Below, in pieces: positions 47,464 to 56,107 of a stretch of DNA of 64,000 nucleotides (its first letter is position 1; the number at the start of each line of letters is the position of its first letter). The stretch is taken from NCBI RefSeq assembly GCF_021602155.1, contig NZ_BQHY01000013.1, forward strand, positions 1-64,000. The letters are read 5' to 3'. Made by a program: the position numbers and the translations under genes. Under the pieces are notes generated by a model that searched no databases, was not told the origin of the DNA, and saw only the letters and a list, made by a program, of their open reading frames with translations. The DNA comes from Pseudomonas parakoreensis (GTDB lineage Bacteria > Pseudomonadota > Gammaproteobacteria > Pseudomonadales > Pseudomonadaceae).

Positions 47464-48924
47464 ATGATCAAATCGTTGCGTCCTCTGTTTCTTGCCGGCC
47501 TTATTCTGCCCCTGGCCCTGCCGGTTGCCGCTGCCACCATCAACACCGCCCTCACCCCCAACGTCGAAAAAGCCCTCAAGGCCAGCAAGCTGCAGCCGAC
47601 CGCGCTGTCGCTGGTGATGATCCCGCTCGACGGCCCGGGCAATCCGACCGTGTACAACGCCGATGTCTCGGTCAACCCGGCCTCGACCATGAAACTGGTC
47701 ACCACCTACGCCTCGCTGGAAATGCTCGGCCCCAACCATCAGTGGAAAACCGAGTTCTACACCGACGGCGACCTGAGCGGCGGCATCCTCAACGGCAACC
47801 TCTACCTCAAGGGTGGCGGCGATCCGAAGCTGAACATGGAAAAACTCTGGCTGCTGATGCGCGACCTGCGCGCCAACGGCGTGACCCAGGTCACCGGCGA
47901 CCTGATCCTCGACCGCAGCTTCTTCATCCAGCCGCAACTGCCGGAATTCAACGACGACGGCAACGACGAGAACAAGCCGTTTCTGGTCAAACCGGATTCC
48001 CTGCTGGTCAACCTCAAGGCCCTGCGCTTCGTCGCGCGCAATGACGGTGGCCGGGTGCTGATCTCGGTGGAACCGCCGATTGCCAGCGTGCGCATCGAAA
48101 ACACGGTCAAGGCGCTCAATTCCAAGCAGTGCACCGGTGGCGTGCGCTACAACCCGGTGACCCAGCCTGATGGCAGCGTGACCGTGACCGTCGCCGGCCA
48201 GTTGGGCGATGGCTGCAGCTCGCAGACTTATCTGTCGCTGCTCGACCACGCGACCTACACCGCTGGCGCCGTGCGCGCGATCTGGAAAGAACTGGGCGGC
48301 AGCATCCAGGGCAAGGATCGCCTCGCCGCGACCCCGAGCAGCGCCAAGCTGCTGGCCCGCGCCTACTCGCCGGATCTGGCGGAAATCATCCGCGACATCA
48401 ACAAATACAGTAACAACACCATGGCCCAGCAGCTGTTCCTGAGCCTCGGTCAGAAGTATCGCAACGAAGCCGACGGTGACGACGCCAAAGCCGCACAACG
48501 CGTAGTCCGCCAGTGGCTGGCGAAGAAAGGCATCACCGCGCCGCACCTGGTGATGGAAAACGGCTCCGGGCTGTCGCGCGCCGAACGCGTCAGCGCCCGC
48601 GAGATGGCCAACATGCTGCAAGCCGCCTGGCACAGCCCATACGCTGCCGAGTACATCAGCTCGCTGCCAATTGCCGGCACCGACGGCACCATGCGCAAAC
48701 GCCTGAAAACCACCGCGATGCGTGGCGAAGCCCACGTCAAGACCGGCACCCTGAACACCGTGCGCGCCATCGCCGGCTTCAGCCGCGACGTCAACGGCAA
48801 CACCTGGGCGGTGGTGGCGATCCTCAACGACAAGGCCCCGTTCGGCGCGTCGTCGGTGCTGGATCAGGTGCTGTTGGATCTGTACAAGCAGCCACGTTTG
48901 CCGCAGACCGCTTCGGCGCTGTAA
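47464..48924 (+). CDS. dacB: D-alanyl-D-alanine carboxypeptidase/endopeptidase (PBP4 type)
   Basis: This periplasmic enzyme trims and cleaves peptidoglycan cross-links. The 486-residue protein has a signal peptide (MIKSLRPLFLAGLILPLALP, cleavage near VAA at 24-26). The three penicillin-binding motifs are SxxK in NPASTMKLV (about residue 74), SxN in YSNNTMAQQL (about 316) and KTG in HVKTGTLN (about 426). The long insert between motifs 1 and 2 is typical of class C PBPs. ATG 47464 begins at the signal peptide; an ATG at 47371 is upstream in frame. Confidence 0.95.
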   Translation: MIKSLRPLFLAGLILPLALPVAAATINTALTPNVEKALKASKLQPTALSLVMIPLDGPGNPTVYNADVSVNPASTMKLVTTYASLEMLGPNHQWKTEFYTDGDLSGGILNGNLYLKGGGDPKLNMEKLWLLMRDLRANGVTQVTGDLILDRSFFIQPQLPEFNDDGNDENKPFLVKPDSLLVNLKALRFVARNDGGRVLISVEPPIASVRIENTVKALNSKQCTGGVRYNPVTQPDGSVTVTVAGQLGDGCSSQTYLSLLDHATYTAGAVRAIWKELGGSIQGKDRLAATPSSAKLLARAYSPDLAEIIRDINKYSNNTMAQQLFLSLGQKYRNEADGDDAKAAQRVVRQWLAKKGITAPHLVMENGSGLSRAERVSAREMANMLQAAWHSPYAAEYISSLPIAGTDGTMRKRLKTTAMRGEAHVKTGTLNTVRAIAGFSRDVNGNTWAVVAILNDKAPFGASSVLDQVLLDLYKQPRLPQTASAL

Positions 48925-48949
48925 TACGATCCTGCGAACACCACCAAAC

Positions 48950-49042
48950 CCTGTGGGAGCTGGCTTGCCAGCGATAGCGGAATGTCAGCCACCAAAGATG
49001 CTGACTGAAACGCCCCTATCGCTGGCAAGCCAGCTCCCACAG
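48950..49042. repeat. REP pair, class B
   Basis: CTGTGGGAGCTGGCTTGCCA plus GCGAT is mirrored by the inverted copy ending at 49042. It lies between the convergent ends of dacB and the diguanylate cyclase gene. Confidence 0.92.
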
Positions 49043-49061
49043 GATTGTGGTGTATTGAATC

Positions 49062-51449
49062 TCAGCTCATCTGCTCCACCCGATCCCTACCGCCCTGCTT
49101 CGCCGCATACACCCCCGAATCCGCCCGCAGCAACAGCGCATCCGCGCCTTCCCCCGGACGCCAGCTGGCGATGCCGAAACTGGCCGTCACCACCCCGACC
49201 ACGTCCACCGGCGCGCTGCGCAGGCCTTGCCACAACTCCACCGCCAGCATGTACGCATGTTCGCCGTCGATGTCCGGGCACAGCACCATGAATTCCTCGC
49301 CACCGAGACGACAGAACACATCGGTCCGCCGCAAGCGATGGCCGATGCGCTCGCACACCGCCTGCAGCACCCGATCGCCGACGGCATGGCCGTACTGGTC
49401 GTTGATGCGTTTGAAGTGATCGATGTCGAGCATGATCACCGACAGCTCACCGCCGCCGCGCTCGACCCGGGCCATTTCGGTGGTCAAGCGCTCCTGGAAG
49501 TAGCGGCGGTTGTGGATGCCGGTCAGTGAGTCGGTGACCGACAGCGCCCGCAGTTCCTCCTCCACCCGTTTCAAGTCGGAAATGTCCGAGATGTAGCCGT
49601 GCCACAGCACGCCGCCGCCCGGCAGTTCCTCCGGCGTCGCCTCGCCGCGTACCCAGCGCAGGCCGCGCTCGGGCAACTGCACACGGTATTCCTCGCGCCA
49701 TGGGCTGAGGCTGTCCGCCGAAGTTCGGATCGAGCTGCGCACCCGCGAAACGTCCTGCGGATGAATGCGGGTGAAAATCGCCTCGGCATTGAGCAGCAAC
49801 ACGTCGGGCTCCAGCTCGTAGATCTCGCGGATGCCGTCGCTGGCATAAATCACGCTGAAGCGCCCGTCGAATTCCATCTTGAACTGGTAGATGCCGCCGG
49901 GCACGTGGGCGCTGAGTTTTTTCAGCAATACATCGCGCGCCGCCAGTGCTTCGTGCACGCGCTTGCGTTCGGTGATGTCGATGCAGATCGCCAGATGCCC
50001 GACCCACAACCCCTGCTCATCCAGTACCGGGGTGGCGAGCATGTTCACCGGCAGATGACTGCCGTCGCGGCGTACCAGCGTCCATTCGCGCGCCTCGTGA
50101 CCGCCCACTTCACCGCCCTCGACCAACATCGCGTGGCAGGTCGGAATGCTCTTGCCGTAACGCGCACTCAATTCCGCCGAACGCGCGGCCAGCTCTCGCG
50201 GCAGATGCAGGTTTTCCAGGGTCATGTGGCCGACCACATCGGCGCTGCTATAGCCGAGCATTTGTTCCGCGCCGGGGTTGAAGGTGTTGATCACCCCGCG
50301 CAGATCCGTGGCAATGATCGCCACCTGGGTCGCGGCATTCAGCACGCCGCGTAACTGACCGTGGGTGCCGCGCAATTCCTGCTCGCGGGCGTGCAGCTCC
50401 TGCGTGCGCAGTTCGACCATGCGCAGGGCGCGCTGGCGTTGACTGACCAGCACATACAGCAACGCGCTGAGCAACAGGCTCAGCAGCGCCCCCAGCACCA
50501 CCAGGCTGCTGATGGAAGAATGGTTGGCCTGTAAAAATGCCTCGCTGGGCTGAATGTCCACTTGATAATCATGGTCGGCCATGCGAACCAAACGTGTGGC
50601 CGACAGGTCGCTGGCCCCGGCCTTGTTGGCGGACTCGTAGAGCACTTCATGCTGATCGTCGGTGGACAGGTCGAGAATACGCACCGTGAGGAAATCCTGG
50701 GTTTCCTCCGGCAGTCCGTCGGCCAGCAACTGCTGCATGCTGATCACCGCCATCACGTACCCTTGCGCAGAACCTTTCGCCGCGCCCTCCTCGGTGACCG
50801 GCGCCAGCAGCAAGACGCCCCGGGCATAGGCCGGATCAATTCCCACCAGATGCAGCGGCTGCGACACCGCCATGTGCCCGCTGCGGTCGGCGCGCTCCAG
50901 CGTCGCCCGGCGCAACGGTTGCGCCAGCAGGTCATAGCCCAGCGGGGTGGGCAAGCGGCTCTGGCTCTGGGTGTAGATCACCGGAACGTATTCGGGACGA
51001 TCACCGGCGGTCTGCAACTGGCCGTCAGCATTCAGCTCGCGAAAGGTGAAGGTGCTGAACCCTTCGCTACGCACCGCTTGTTCGATCGCCGGACGCTCGG
51101 CACGGCTGACCCGCGGCGCATAGGAATAGGCCTGGGTGCGTAACAGAAGCGGTTTGGCATAGCCGTCGAATTCGCTGCGCGAAACCGAATCGGAATTAGC
51201 GAAAAAACGGCGCAGGCCGTCGAGACGCTGTTCCTGATCCTGAAAACGTTCTTCGATGCGGCTGTAACGCTCATTGGCCAGCAGCTGAAAGCGTTGACGC
51301 AGTTGATGGTGAAACTGATTGAGGGTGGCCCAGGCGAGCAGCCCCGTGAGAATCCCGCCGGCGAGCAATACCAGGATCGCGACCAGCCAGGCCGAGACGT
51401 CTTCACTGATAAAACCCAGAATCTTTGGGCGCACGGGGTGCAACGACAT
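49062..51449 (-). CDS. CHASE-PAS-GGDEF membrane diguanylate cyclase
   Basis: This 795-residue sensor is predicted to make cyclic di-GMP. In order it has a first membrane span (about residues 19-43), a periplasmic CHASE domain (about 75-300), a second span (LVVLGALLSLLLSALLYVLV, about 310-330), three PAS/PAC segments (about 350-620) and a C-terminal GGDEF domain. The active site reads GGEEF. An allosteric I-site RRTD lies exactly five residues before it, so product inhibition is expected. No EAL domain follows. The periplasmic signal is unknown. Confidence 0.93.
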   Translation of the reverse strand: MSLHPVRPKILGFISEDVSAWLVAILVLLAGGILTGLLAWATLNQFHHQLRQRFQLLANERYSRIEERFQDQEQRLDGLRRFFANSDSVSRSEFDGYAKPLLLRTQAYSYAPRVSRAERPAIEQAVRSEGFSTFTFRELNADGQLQTAGDRPEYVPVIYTQSQSRLPTPLGYDLLAQPLRRATLERADRSGHMAVSQPLHLVGIDPAYARGVLLLAPVTEEGAAKGSAQGYVMAVISMQQLLADGLPEETQDFLTVRILDLSTDDQHEVLYESANKAGASDLSATRLVRMADHDYQVDIQPSEAFLQANHSSISSLVVLGALLSLLLSALLYVLVSQRQRALRMVELRTQELHAREQELRGTHGQLRGVLNAATQVAIIATDLRGVINTFNPGAEQMLGYSSADVVGHMTLENLHLPRELAARSAELSARYGKSIPTCHAMLVEGGEVGGHEAREWTLVRRDGSHLPVNMLATPVLDEQGLWVGHLAICIDITERKRVHEALAARDVLLKKLSAHVPGGIYQFKMEFDGRFSVIYASDGIREIYELEPDVLLLNAEAIFTRIHPQDVSRVRSSIRTSADSLSPWREEYRVQLPERGLRWVRGEATPEELPGGGVLWHGYISDISDLKRVEEELRALSVTDSLTGIHNRRYFQERLTTEMARVERGGGELSVIMLDIDHFKRINDQYGHAVGDRVLQAVCERIGHRLRRTDVFCRLGGEEFMVLCPDIDGEHAYMLAVELWQGLRSAPVDVVGVVTASFGIASWRPGEGADALLLRADSGVYAAKQGGRDRVEQMS

Positions 51450-51596
51450 AGGGGCAACTCACGACGCCATTGTTTCGGGGGAAAACCCCATTGGCCATGC
51501 GTTGAGTTATAGCTATTAGCCATTAATTTGGCTAGCACTGATCGGATCCAAGAGCCTTTAAAAATCAAGGCTCTGTGGATCCAACCACGGCAAGTG

Positions 51597-53867
51597 TCAA
51601 CGCGCCGTGATTTTCCAGGCGCGGTGAATCCTGGTATTGCGGGCGAAATCCGGATCAATGGTCTGCGCGCTGATTTCCTCGACCGCGTAACGCTCGGCCA
51701 GGTTCTCCTCCAGTTGGAACTTGCGGAAGTTGTTGGAGAAGTACAGCACGCCGCCCGGGGCCAGGCGCGCCATGGCCAGGTCGATCAACTGCACCTGGTC
51801 ACGCTGCACGTCAAAGATGCCTTCCATGCGCTTGGAGTTGGAGAAGGTCGGCGGGTCGATGAAGATCAGGTCGTATTCATCCCGGCAACTCTCCAGCCAC
51901 GCCATCACGTCGCCCTGCTCCAGACGGTTCTTGTCGGAGAAGCCGTTCAGCGACAGGTTGCGCCGCGCCCAGTCCAGATAAGTCTTCGACAGGTCGACGC
52001 TGGTGGTGCTGCGCGCACCGCCCTTGGCCGCGTGCACACTGGCGGTCGCGGTGTAGCAGAACAGATTGAGGAAGCGCTTGCCGGCCGCCTCTTTCTGAAT
52101 GCGCATGCGCATGGGCCGGTGATCGAGGAACAGCCCGGTGTCGAGGTAGTCGGTGAGGTTCACCAGCAGCTTGACGCCGCCTTCGCTGACCTCATTGAAC
52201 TTGCCCTGCGCGGCCTGACGCTCGTACTGCTTGGTGCCGCTCTGGCGCTCGCGGCGTTTGACCACCACGCGGCTCTTGTCGACGTTCAGCGCCTGCGGGA
52301 TCGCGGCCAGGGCGTCGAACATGCGTGCCGAGGCCTTTTCCGGATCGATCGACTTCGGCGCGGCGTATTCCTGCACGTGCACCCAGTCGTGATACAGGTC
52401 GATGGCCATGGCGTATTCCGGCATGTCAGCATCGTAGACGCGGTAGCAGTCGATGCCTTCGCGCTTGACCCACTTGCTCATTGCCTTGAGGTTTTTCTGC
52501 AGGCGGTTGGCAAACATCTGCCCGCCTTCGCTCAGGCGCGGCTGCTCGATCACCGGGGCCGGGGCTGGCGTCGGTTTGATCGGGTTGCCGTTCTTGTTGA
52601 ACTTGCGCTCTTGCGGCTCGTTCGGGGTTTGATCGTAAGCGGCTTGCTCACGCTCGGCCTGACGCTGTTCCGGGGTCCGCCGCTCGCCGGTGACAAACTG
52701 ATCCGGCAGCACTTTGATCAACAGCAGTTTGCACGGCAACGCGCCGTTCCAGAACGAATACTGTTTGTGACTGCGAATGCCCATGCGCTTGCCCAGATCC
52801 GGCGCGCCGGTGAACACCGCCGCTTCCCAGTTCAGGCAGGCCTGACGCAGGCGCTCGCCAAGGTTCTGATAGAGGTAAAGCAGGCTGGCTTCGTCGCCCA
52901 GACGCTCGCCGTACGGCGGGTTGCAGATCACCAGACCTTTCTGGTTCTGGTCCGGACGCGGCTCGAAGGTCGCGACTTCGCCCTGATAGATCTTGATCCA
53001 CTCGCTCAGACCGGCGCGCTCGACGTTGTTGCGACCCGGTTGAATCAGGCGCGGGTCGGCTTCGTAACCGCGAATCCACAGCGGCGGCTTGGCCAGACCG
53101 GCAGCGGCACGCTCGACGGCTTCTTCATGGAGTTTTTTCCACAGCGCCGGAACGTGCCCCAGCCAGGCGGTGAAGCCCCACTGCTCACGGCGCAGGTTCG
53201 GCGCCATGTCGGCGGCGATCATCCCCGCTTCGACGAGGAACGTACCGACACCGCACATCGGGTCAGCCAGCGCGCCGCCTTCGGCCGCAATGCGCGGCCA
53301 GCCGGAACGGATCAGGATCGCTGCGGCGAGGTTTTCCTTCAGCGGTGCCGCGCCCTGCTGCAGGCGGTAACCGCGCTGGTGCAAGCTGTGACCGGACAGG
53401 TCGAGGGACAAAATAGCTTCGCCGCGATCCAGGCGCAGGTGAATGCGCAGATCCGGGTTGAGCTTGTCGATCGACGGACGGTCGCCTTGCGGGGTACGCA
53501 GTTTGTCGACAATGGCGTCTTTGACTTTCAGCGCGCCGAAGTGGGTGTTGTCGATGCCCGAGCCGTGGCCGCTGAATTCGACGGCCAGAGTGCCGTCGGC
53601 GAGCATGTGATCCTGCCACTCGACGTCAAGCACGCCGTGGTACAGGTCTTCAGCGTCTTTCATCGGGAAGCGCTTGAGCACCAAAAGTACCCGGTTGGCC
53701 AGACGCGACCACAGGCACAGGCGATAAGCGGTTTCCATGGTCGCCATGCCACGCACGGCGGAGGTGTGCTCGCGGGCCTCTTCAAGGCCAAGCCCGACGG
53801 CTTCCTCGATGAGCAGGCCTTCAAGGCCTTTGGGGCAAGTGAGGAAGAGTTCGAAACGATCGGACAT
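51597..53867 (-). CDS. rlmL: Bifunctional 23S rRNA methyltransferase RlmKL
   Basis: This makes m2G2445 and m7G2069 in 23S rRNA. The 756-residue protein has an N-terminal THUMP domain, a first methyltransferase domain (ADPMCGVGTFLVEAGMIA near 200, NPPYGERLG near 315) and a C-terminal RlmK-type domain (FLNLFCYTATASVHAAKGGA near 600, IFIDPPTFSNSKRM near 680). The fused two-domain form is usual in gammaproteobacteria. Confidence 0.95.
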   Translation of the reverse strand: MSDRFELFLTCPKGLEGLLIEEAVGLGLEEAREHTSAVRGMATMETAYRLCLWSRLANRVLLVLKRFPMKDAEDLYHGVLDVEWQDHMLADGTLAVEFSGHGSGIDNTHFGALKVKDAIVDKLRTPQGDRPSIDKLNPDLRIHLRLDRGEAILSLDLSGHSLHQRGYRLQQGAAPLKENLAAAILIRSGWPRIAAEGGALADPMCGVGTFLVEAGMIAADMAPNLRREQWGFTAWLGHVPALWKKLHEEAVERAAAGLAKPPLWIRGYEADPRLIQPGRNNVERAGLSEWIKIYQGEVATFEPRPDQNQKGLVICNPPYGERLGDEASLLYLYQNLGERLRQACLNWEAAVFTGAPDLGKRMGIRSHKQYSFWNGALPCKLLLIKVLPDQFVTGERRTPEQRQAEREQAAYDQTPNEPQERKFNKNGNPIKPTPAPAPVIEQPRLSEGGQMFANRLQKNLKAMSKWVKREGIDCYRVYDADMPEYAMAIDLYHDWVHVQEYAAPKSIDPEKASARMFDALAAIPQALNVDKSRVVVKRRERQSGTKQYERQAAQGKFNEVSEGGVKLLVNLTDYLDTGLFLDHRPMRMRIQKEAAGKRFLNLFCYTATASVHAAKGGARSTTSVDLSKTYLDWARRNLSLNGFSDKNRLEQGDVMAWLESCRDEYDLIFIDPPTFSNSKRMEGIFDVQRDQVQLIDLAMARLAPGGVLYFSNNFRKFQLEENLAERYAVEEISAQTIDPDFARNTRIHRAWKITAR

Positions 53868-54232
53868 GGTATTTCCAGAGCCTTTGGCTAGTGAACCGGC
53901 AACGCATTGCCGGTCCGGTTTTCAATCAGGCGCTTTTCCAAAAGAACGCCCGCGTGGCACGAAGGTGTGCCGTTCCATCCCCGCTGCTCGGGTTAAAAGA
54001 GCTTAGATGCCGGGACAGATAAAAAAGTTGATGAAACAAAAAGTCTTAAAGCGACCCTTCGTCGCATATTACCCAAGCGCAAACGTGGGTCATTCTCACT
54101 AAAGGATTAACCCCATCATCCAGCGCGGGGCCGATCATACCGGGGTTTGCTGCAGAAACCTTCATGAAACCCGTCGTTACTTATGGCTGTAGCACTACTT
54201 TCGTTACGTCCTTATGACAAAACGATCATTCC
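53868..54232. other. Spacer between rlmL and the rmf leader
   Basis: No gene is supported. It contains a perfect 7-bp hairpin at 53896-53913 (CCGGCAA, CGCA, TTGCCGG). The stretch from 54010 to 54120 is AT-richer and probably carries the rlmL promoter on the minus strand. Confidence 0.5.
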
Positions 54233-54398
54233 CTCGCTGTGACTCATTGGTTAGAACTGACCACAGGTTGACGTCGCAACGGCGTCAACGCCTTGGCTCG
54301 CCACGCCGGCAGCGAGCCGCCCAACGGCAGAGTTTTTCTGCCAGACCTCGATTGAGGTCAACGCGACGAAAACAGTCAACAAGTGAGGGAAACACCCT
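54233..54398 (+). ncRNA. Structured 5' leader of rmf (matches the rmf RNA motif concept)
   Basis: Four perfect hairpins follow one another: GTTGACG/CGTCAAC (54267-54289), GGCTCGC/GCGAGCC (54295-54318), GGCAGA/TCTGCC (54326-54342) and GACCTC/GAGGTC (54344-54359). They end 40 bases before the rmf ATG. A conserved structured RNA upstream of Pseudomonas rmf genes (the rmf motif) is known, and this is most likely that element. Its function is unclear; control of rmf mRNA stability or translation is inferred. The 5' end is estimated. Confidence 0.75.
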
Positions 54399-54614
54399 AT
54401 GAGAAGACTTAAGCGTGATCCGTTGGAAAGAGCATTTTTGCGCGGATATCAATATGGCGTTGGTGGCAAATCCCGCGAGCTTTGCCCATTTACTCTACCG
54501 TCGGTACGTCAAGCCTGGATCAACGGCTGGCGAGAAGGACGCGGCGACAACTGGGACGGTATGACCGGCACTGCGGGGATCCACAGACTCAACGAACTTC
54601 ACGCCGTCGGCTGA
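54399..54614 (+). CDS. rmf: Ribosome modulation factor
   Basis: This is a small basic protein that dimerises 70S ribosomes into inactive 100S particles in stationary phase. The 71-residue protein has the conserved RDPLERAFLRGYQYGVGGKSRELCPF segment in pieces, plus RQAWINGWREGRGDNWDGMTG. GTGAGGGAAAC precedes the ATG. It is monocistronic, with a structured leader and an intrinsic terminator. Confidence 0.96.
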   Translation: MRRLKRDPLERAFLRGYQYGVGGKSRELCPFTLPSVRQAWINGWREGRGDNWDGMTGTAGIHRLNELHAVG

Positions 54615-54699
54615 CACAGGGCACTTATTGCAACACGACAATCTGAATTTCTAGCGACTTACCATGCACGTCCTTCCCGGACGGCGGGCTACGGCCCAG

Positions 54700-54724
54700 G
54701 GGCTCCTTCGAGGAGCCCTTTTTT
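54700..54724 (+). terminator. Intrinsic terminator after rmf
   Basis: GGGCTCCT pairs with AGGAGCCC around TCG and is followed by six T. Confidence 0.93.
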
Positions 54725-54752
54725 ATGCTTGCCTGAAATGGCACACATCTCA

Positions 54753-54844
54753 TGTAGGAGCTGCCGAAGGCTGCGATCTTTTGATCTTGCTTTTGATATT
54801 AAAAAACAACATCAAAAGATCGCAGCCTTCGGCAGCTCCTACAT
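54753..54844. repeat. REP pair, class A
   Basis: TGTAGGAGCTGCCGAAGGCT plus GCGATCTTTTGAT is mirrored by the inverted copy ending at 54844, between the convergent rmf and pyrD ends. Confidence 0.92.
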
Positions 54845-54862
54845 TGACCGGGTCAGCCCGGG

Positions 54863-55885
54863 TTATTTGCGCAGCGCGGCGATCGCGTCTACCGCTTCAC
54901 GAATCAAGGCCGGGCCCTTATAGATGAAGCCCGAGTAAATCTGCACCAGGCTCGCACCCGCCACGATCTTCTCGGCCGCATGCTTGCCCTCGGTGATGCC
55001 GCCAGCGGCAATGATCGGCAAGCGCCCCCCCAGCTCAGCCGCCAACACCTTCACGGTATGGGTGCTCTTGTCGCGCACCGGGGCGCCGGACAGACCGCCC
55101 GCTTCGTCACCGTGCTCCATGCCTTCGACGCCGACGCGACTCAGTGTGGTGTTAGTGGCGATCACTGCGTCCATCCCGGTTTCGATCAATGCCTGAGCCA
55201 CTTGCGCGGTCTCTTCGTCGGTCATGTCCGGGGCGATCTTGATCGCCAGCGGTACATGTTTGCCGTGGCGCAGGGCCAGTTCGGCGCGGCGCGTGGCCAG
55301 GTCCGCCAGCAACTGCTTGAGCGAATCACCGAACTGCAGACTGCGCAGGCCCGGGGTGTTCGGCGAGCTGACGTTGACCGTGACATAGCTGGCGTGGGCA
55401 TACACCTTGTCCAGGCAAATCAGGTAGTCATCCACGGCGCGCTCGACCGGAGTGTCGAAGTTCTTGCCGATGTTGATCCCCAGCACGCCCTTGTATTTGG
55501 CTGCAGCGACCCGCGCCAGCAGGTTATCCACACCGAGGTTGTTGAAGCCCATGCGATTGATGATCGCCTCGGCCTCCGGCAGGCGGAAGATCCGTGGTTT
55601 CGGGTTGCCCGGCTGCGGACGCGGGGTCACGGTGCCGATTTCGACAAAGCCGAAACCCAGTTGCGAGAAACCGTCGATGGCCGCGCCATTCTTGTCCAGA
55701 CCGGCCGCCAGACCGACCGGATTCGGGAAGTCCAGACCCATGACCGTCACCGGCAGGTTAGCCGGCTTCTTGCACAGCAAGCCGTTGAGGCCCAAACGCC
55801 CACCCGCGCCGATCAGATCCAGCGACAGATCGTGGGAGGTTTCCGGGGAAAGTTTGAACAACAGCTGACGGGCCAGGGTGTACAT
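54863..55885 (-). CDS. pyrD: Dihydroorotate dehydrogenase (quinone), class 2
   Basis: This is a membrane-associated flavoenzyme of pyrimidine synthesis, oxidising dihydroorotate with ubiquinone. The 340-residue protein has the N-terminal quinone-tunnel helices ([22 protein letters not shown] in part), [15 protein letters not shown], the catalytic Ser loop [12 protein letters not shown] (about residue 175) and the FMN-binding [20 protein letters not shown] is the conserved start; 32 upstream codons in frame are rejected. Confidence 0.95.
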   Translation of the reverse strand: MYTLARQLLFKLSPETSHDLSLDLIGAGGRLGLNGLLCKKPANLPVTVMGLDFPNPVGLAAGLDKNGAAIDGFSQLGFGFVEIGTVTPRPQPGNPKPRIFRLPEAEAIINRMGFNNLGVDNLLARVAAAKYKGVLGINIGKNFDTPVERAVDDYLICLDKVYAHASYVTVNVSSPNTPGLRSLQFGDSLKQLLADLATRRAELALRHGKHVPLAIKIAPDMTDEETAQVAQALIETGMDAVIATNTTLSRVGVEGMEHGDEAGGLSGAPVRDKSTHTVKVLAAELGGRLPIIAAGGITEGKHAAEKIVAGASLVQIYSGFIYKGPALIREAVDAIAALRK

Positions 55886-55974
55886 GGGCGGCGATGACTC
55901 GGGCGGCGAAAAGAGGCGGCGATTATAGCCGGGCATCGCCCCCCGGCGCGAGGCGCACGGGCAAATCAGCCTGA

Positions 55975-55991
55975 CTGGCATATGCCTTGCA
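55975..55991 (+). promoter_or_regulatory. Sigma-54 promoter of nasST
   Basis: CTGGCATATGCCTTGCA matches YTGGCAY-N5-TTGCA, with the key GG (55977-55978) and GC (55989-55990) exactly 10 bases apart. Transcription should start near 56002. RpoN control fits nitrogen regulation. Confidence 0.75.
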
Positions 55992-56001
55992 CTTTCAGGG
56001 T

Positions 56002-56107
56002 ATCAGCCCACAGGCCAATGGCGGCGTGCGGGCACGGACAATGGCGTCGTCCTCAGGTTTGCTCGGGCAAAGCCTGGGACGGCGCTTTTTTTTCAAGGTG
56101 GTTTTAT
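56002..56107 (+). ncRNA. nasS leader with tandem hexaloop hairpins (NasT target)
   Basis: Hairpin P1 has loop AATGGC (56017-56022) closed by GCC/GGC and extended by an imperfect stem from 56006 to 56033. Hairpin P2 has the identical loop AATGGC (56040-56045) closed by GAC/GTC. A at loop position 1 and G at position 4 are the conserved bases of ANTAR-protein targets. P2 overlaps the left arm of the terminator at 56044, so the two are mutually exclusive. This predicts NasT-dependent read-through into its own operon. Confidence 0.65.
56044..56093 (+). terminator. Conditional intrinsic terminator in the nasS leader
   Basis: GCGTCGTCC pairs with GGACGGCGC (one G-T wobble). The stem continues through CAGGTTTG/CAAAGCCTG, and eight T follow. 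It ends only 14 bases before the nasS ATG. Confidence 0.88.

Noticed and set aside
54214-54402. A 62-codon frame ahead of rmf
   Set aside because: It coincides with the four-hairpin leader and has an Arg/Gln-rich, low-information translation.
55982-56107. 42-codon N-terminal extension of nasS
   Set aside because: It would be translated through the leader hairpins and terminator. NasS proteins begin near the chosen Met and lack a signal peptide.
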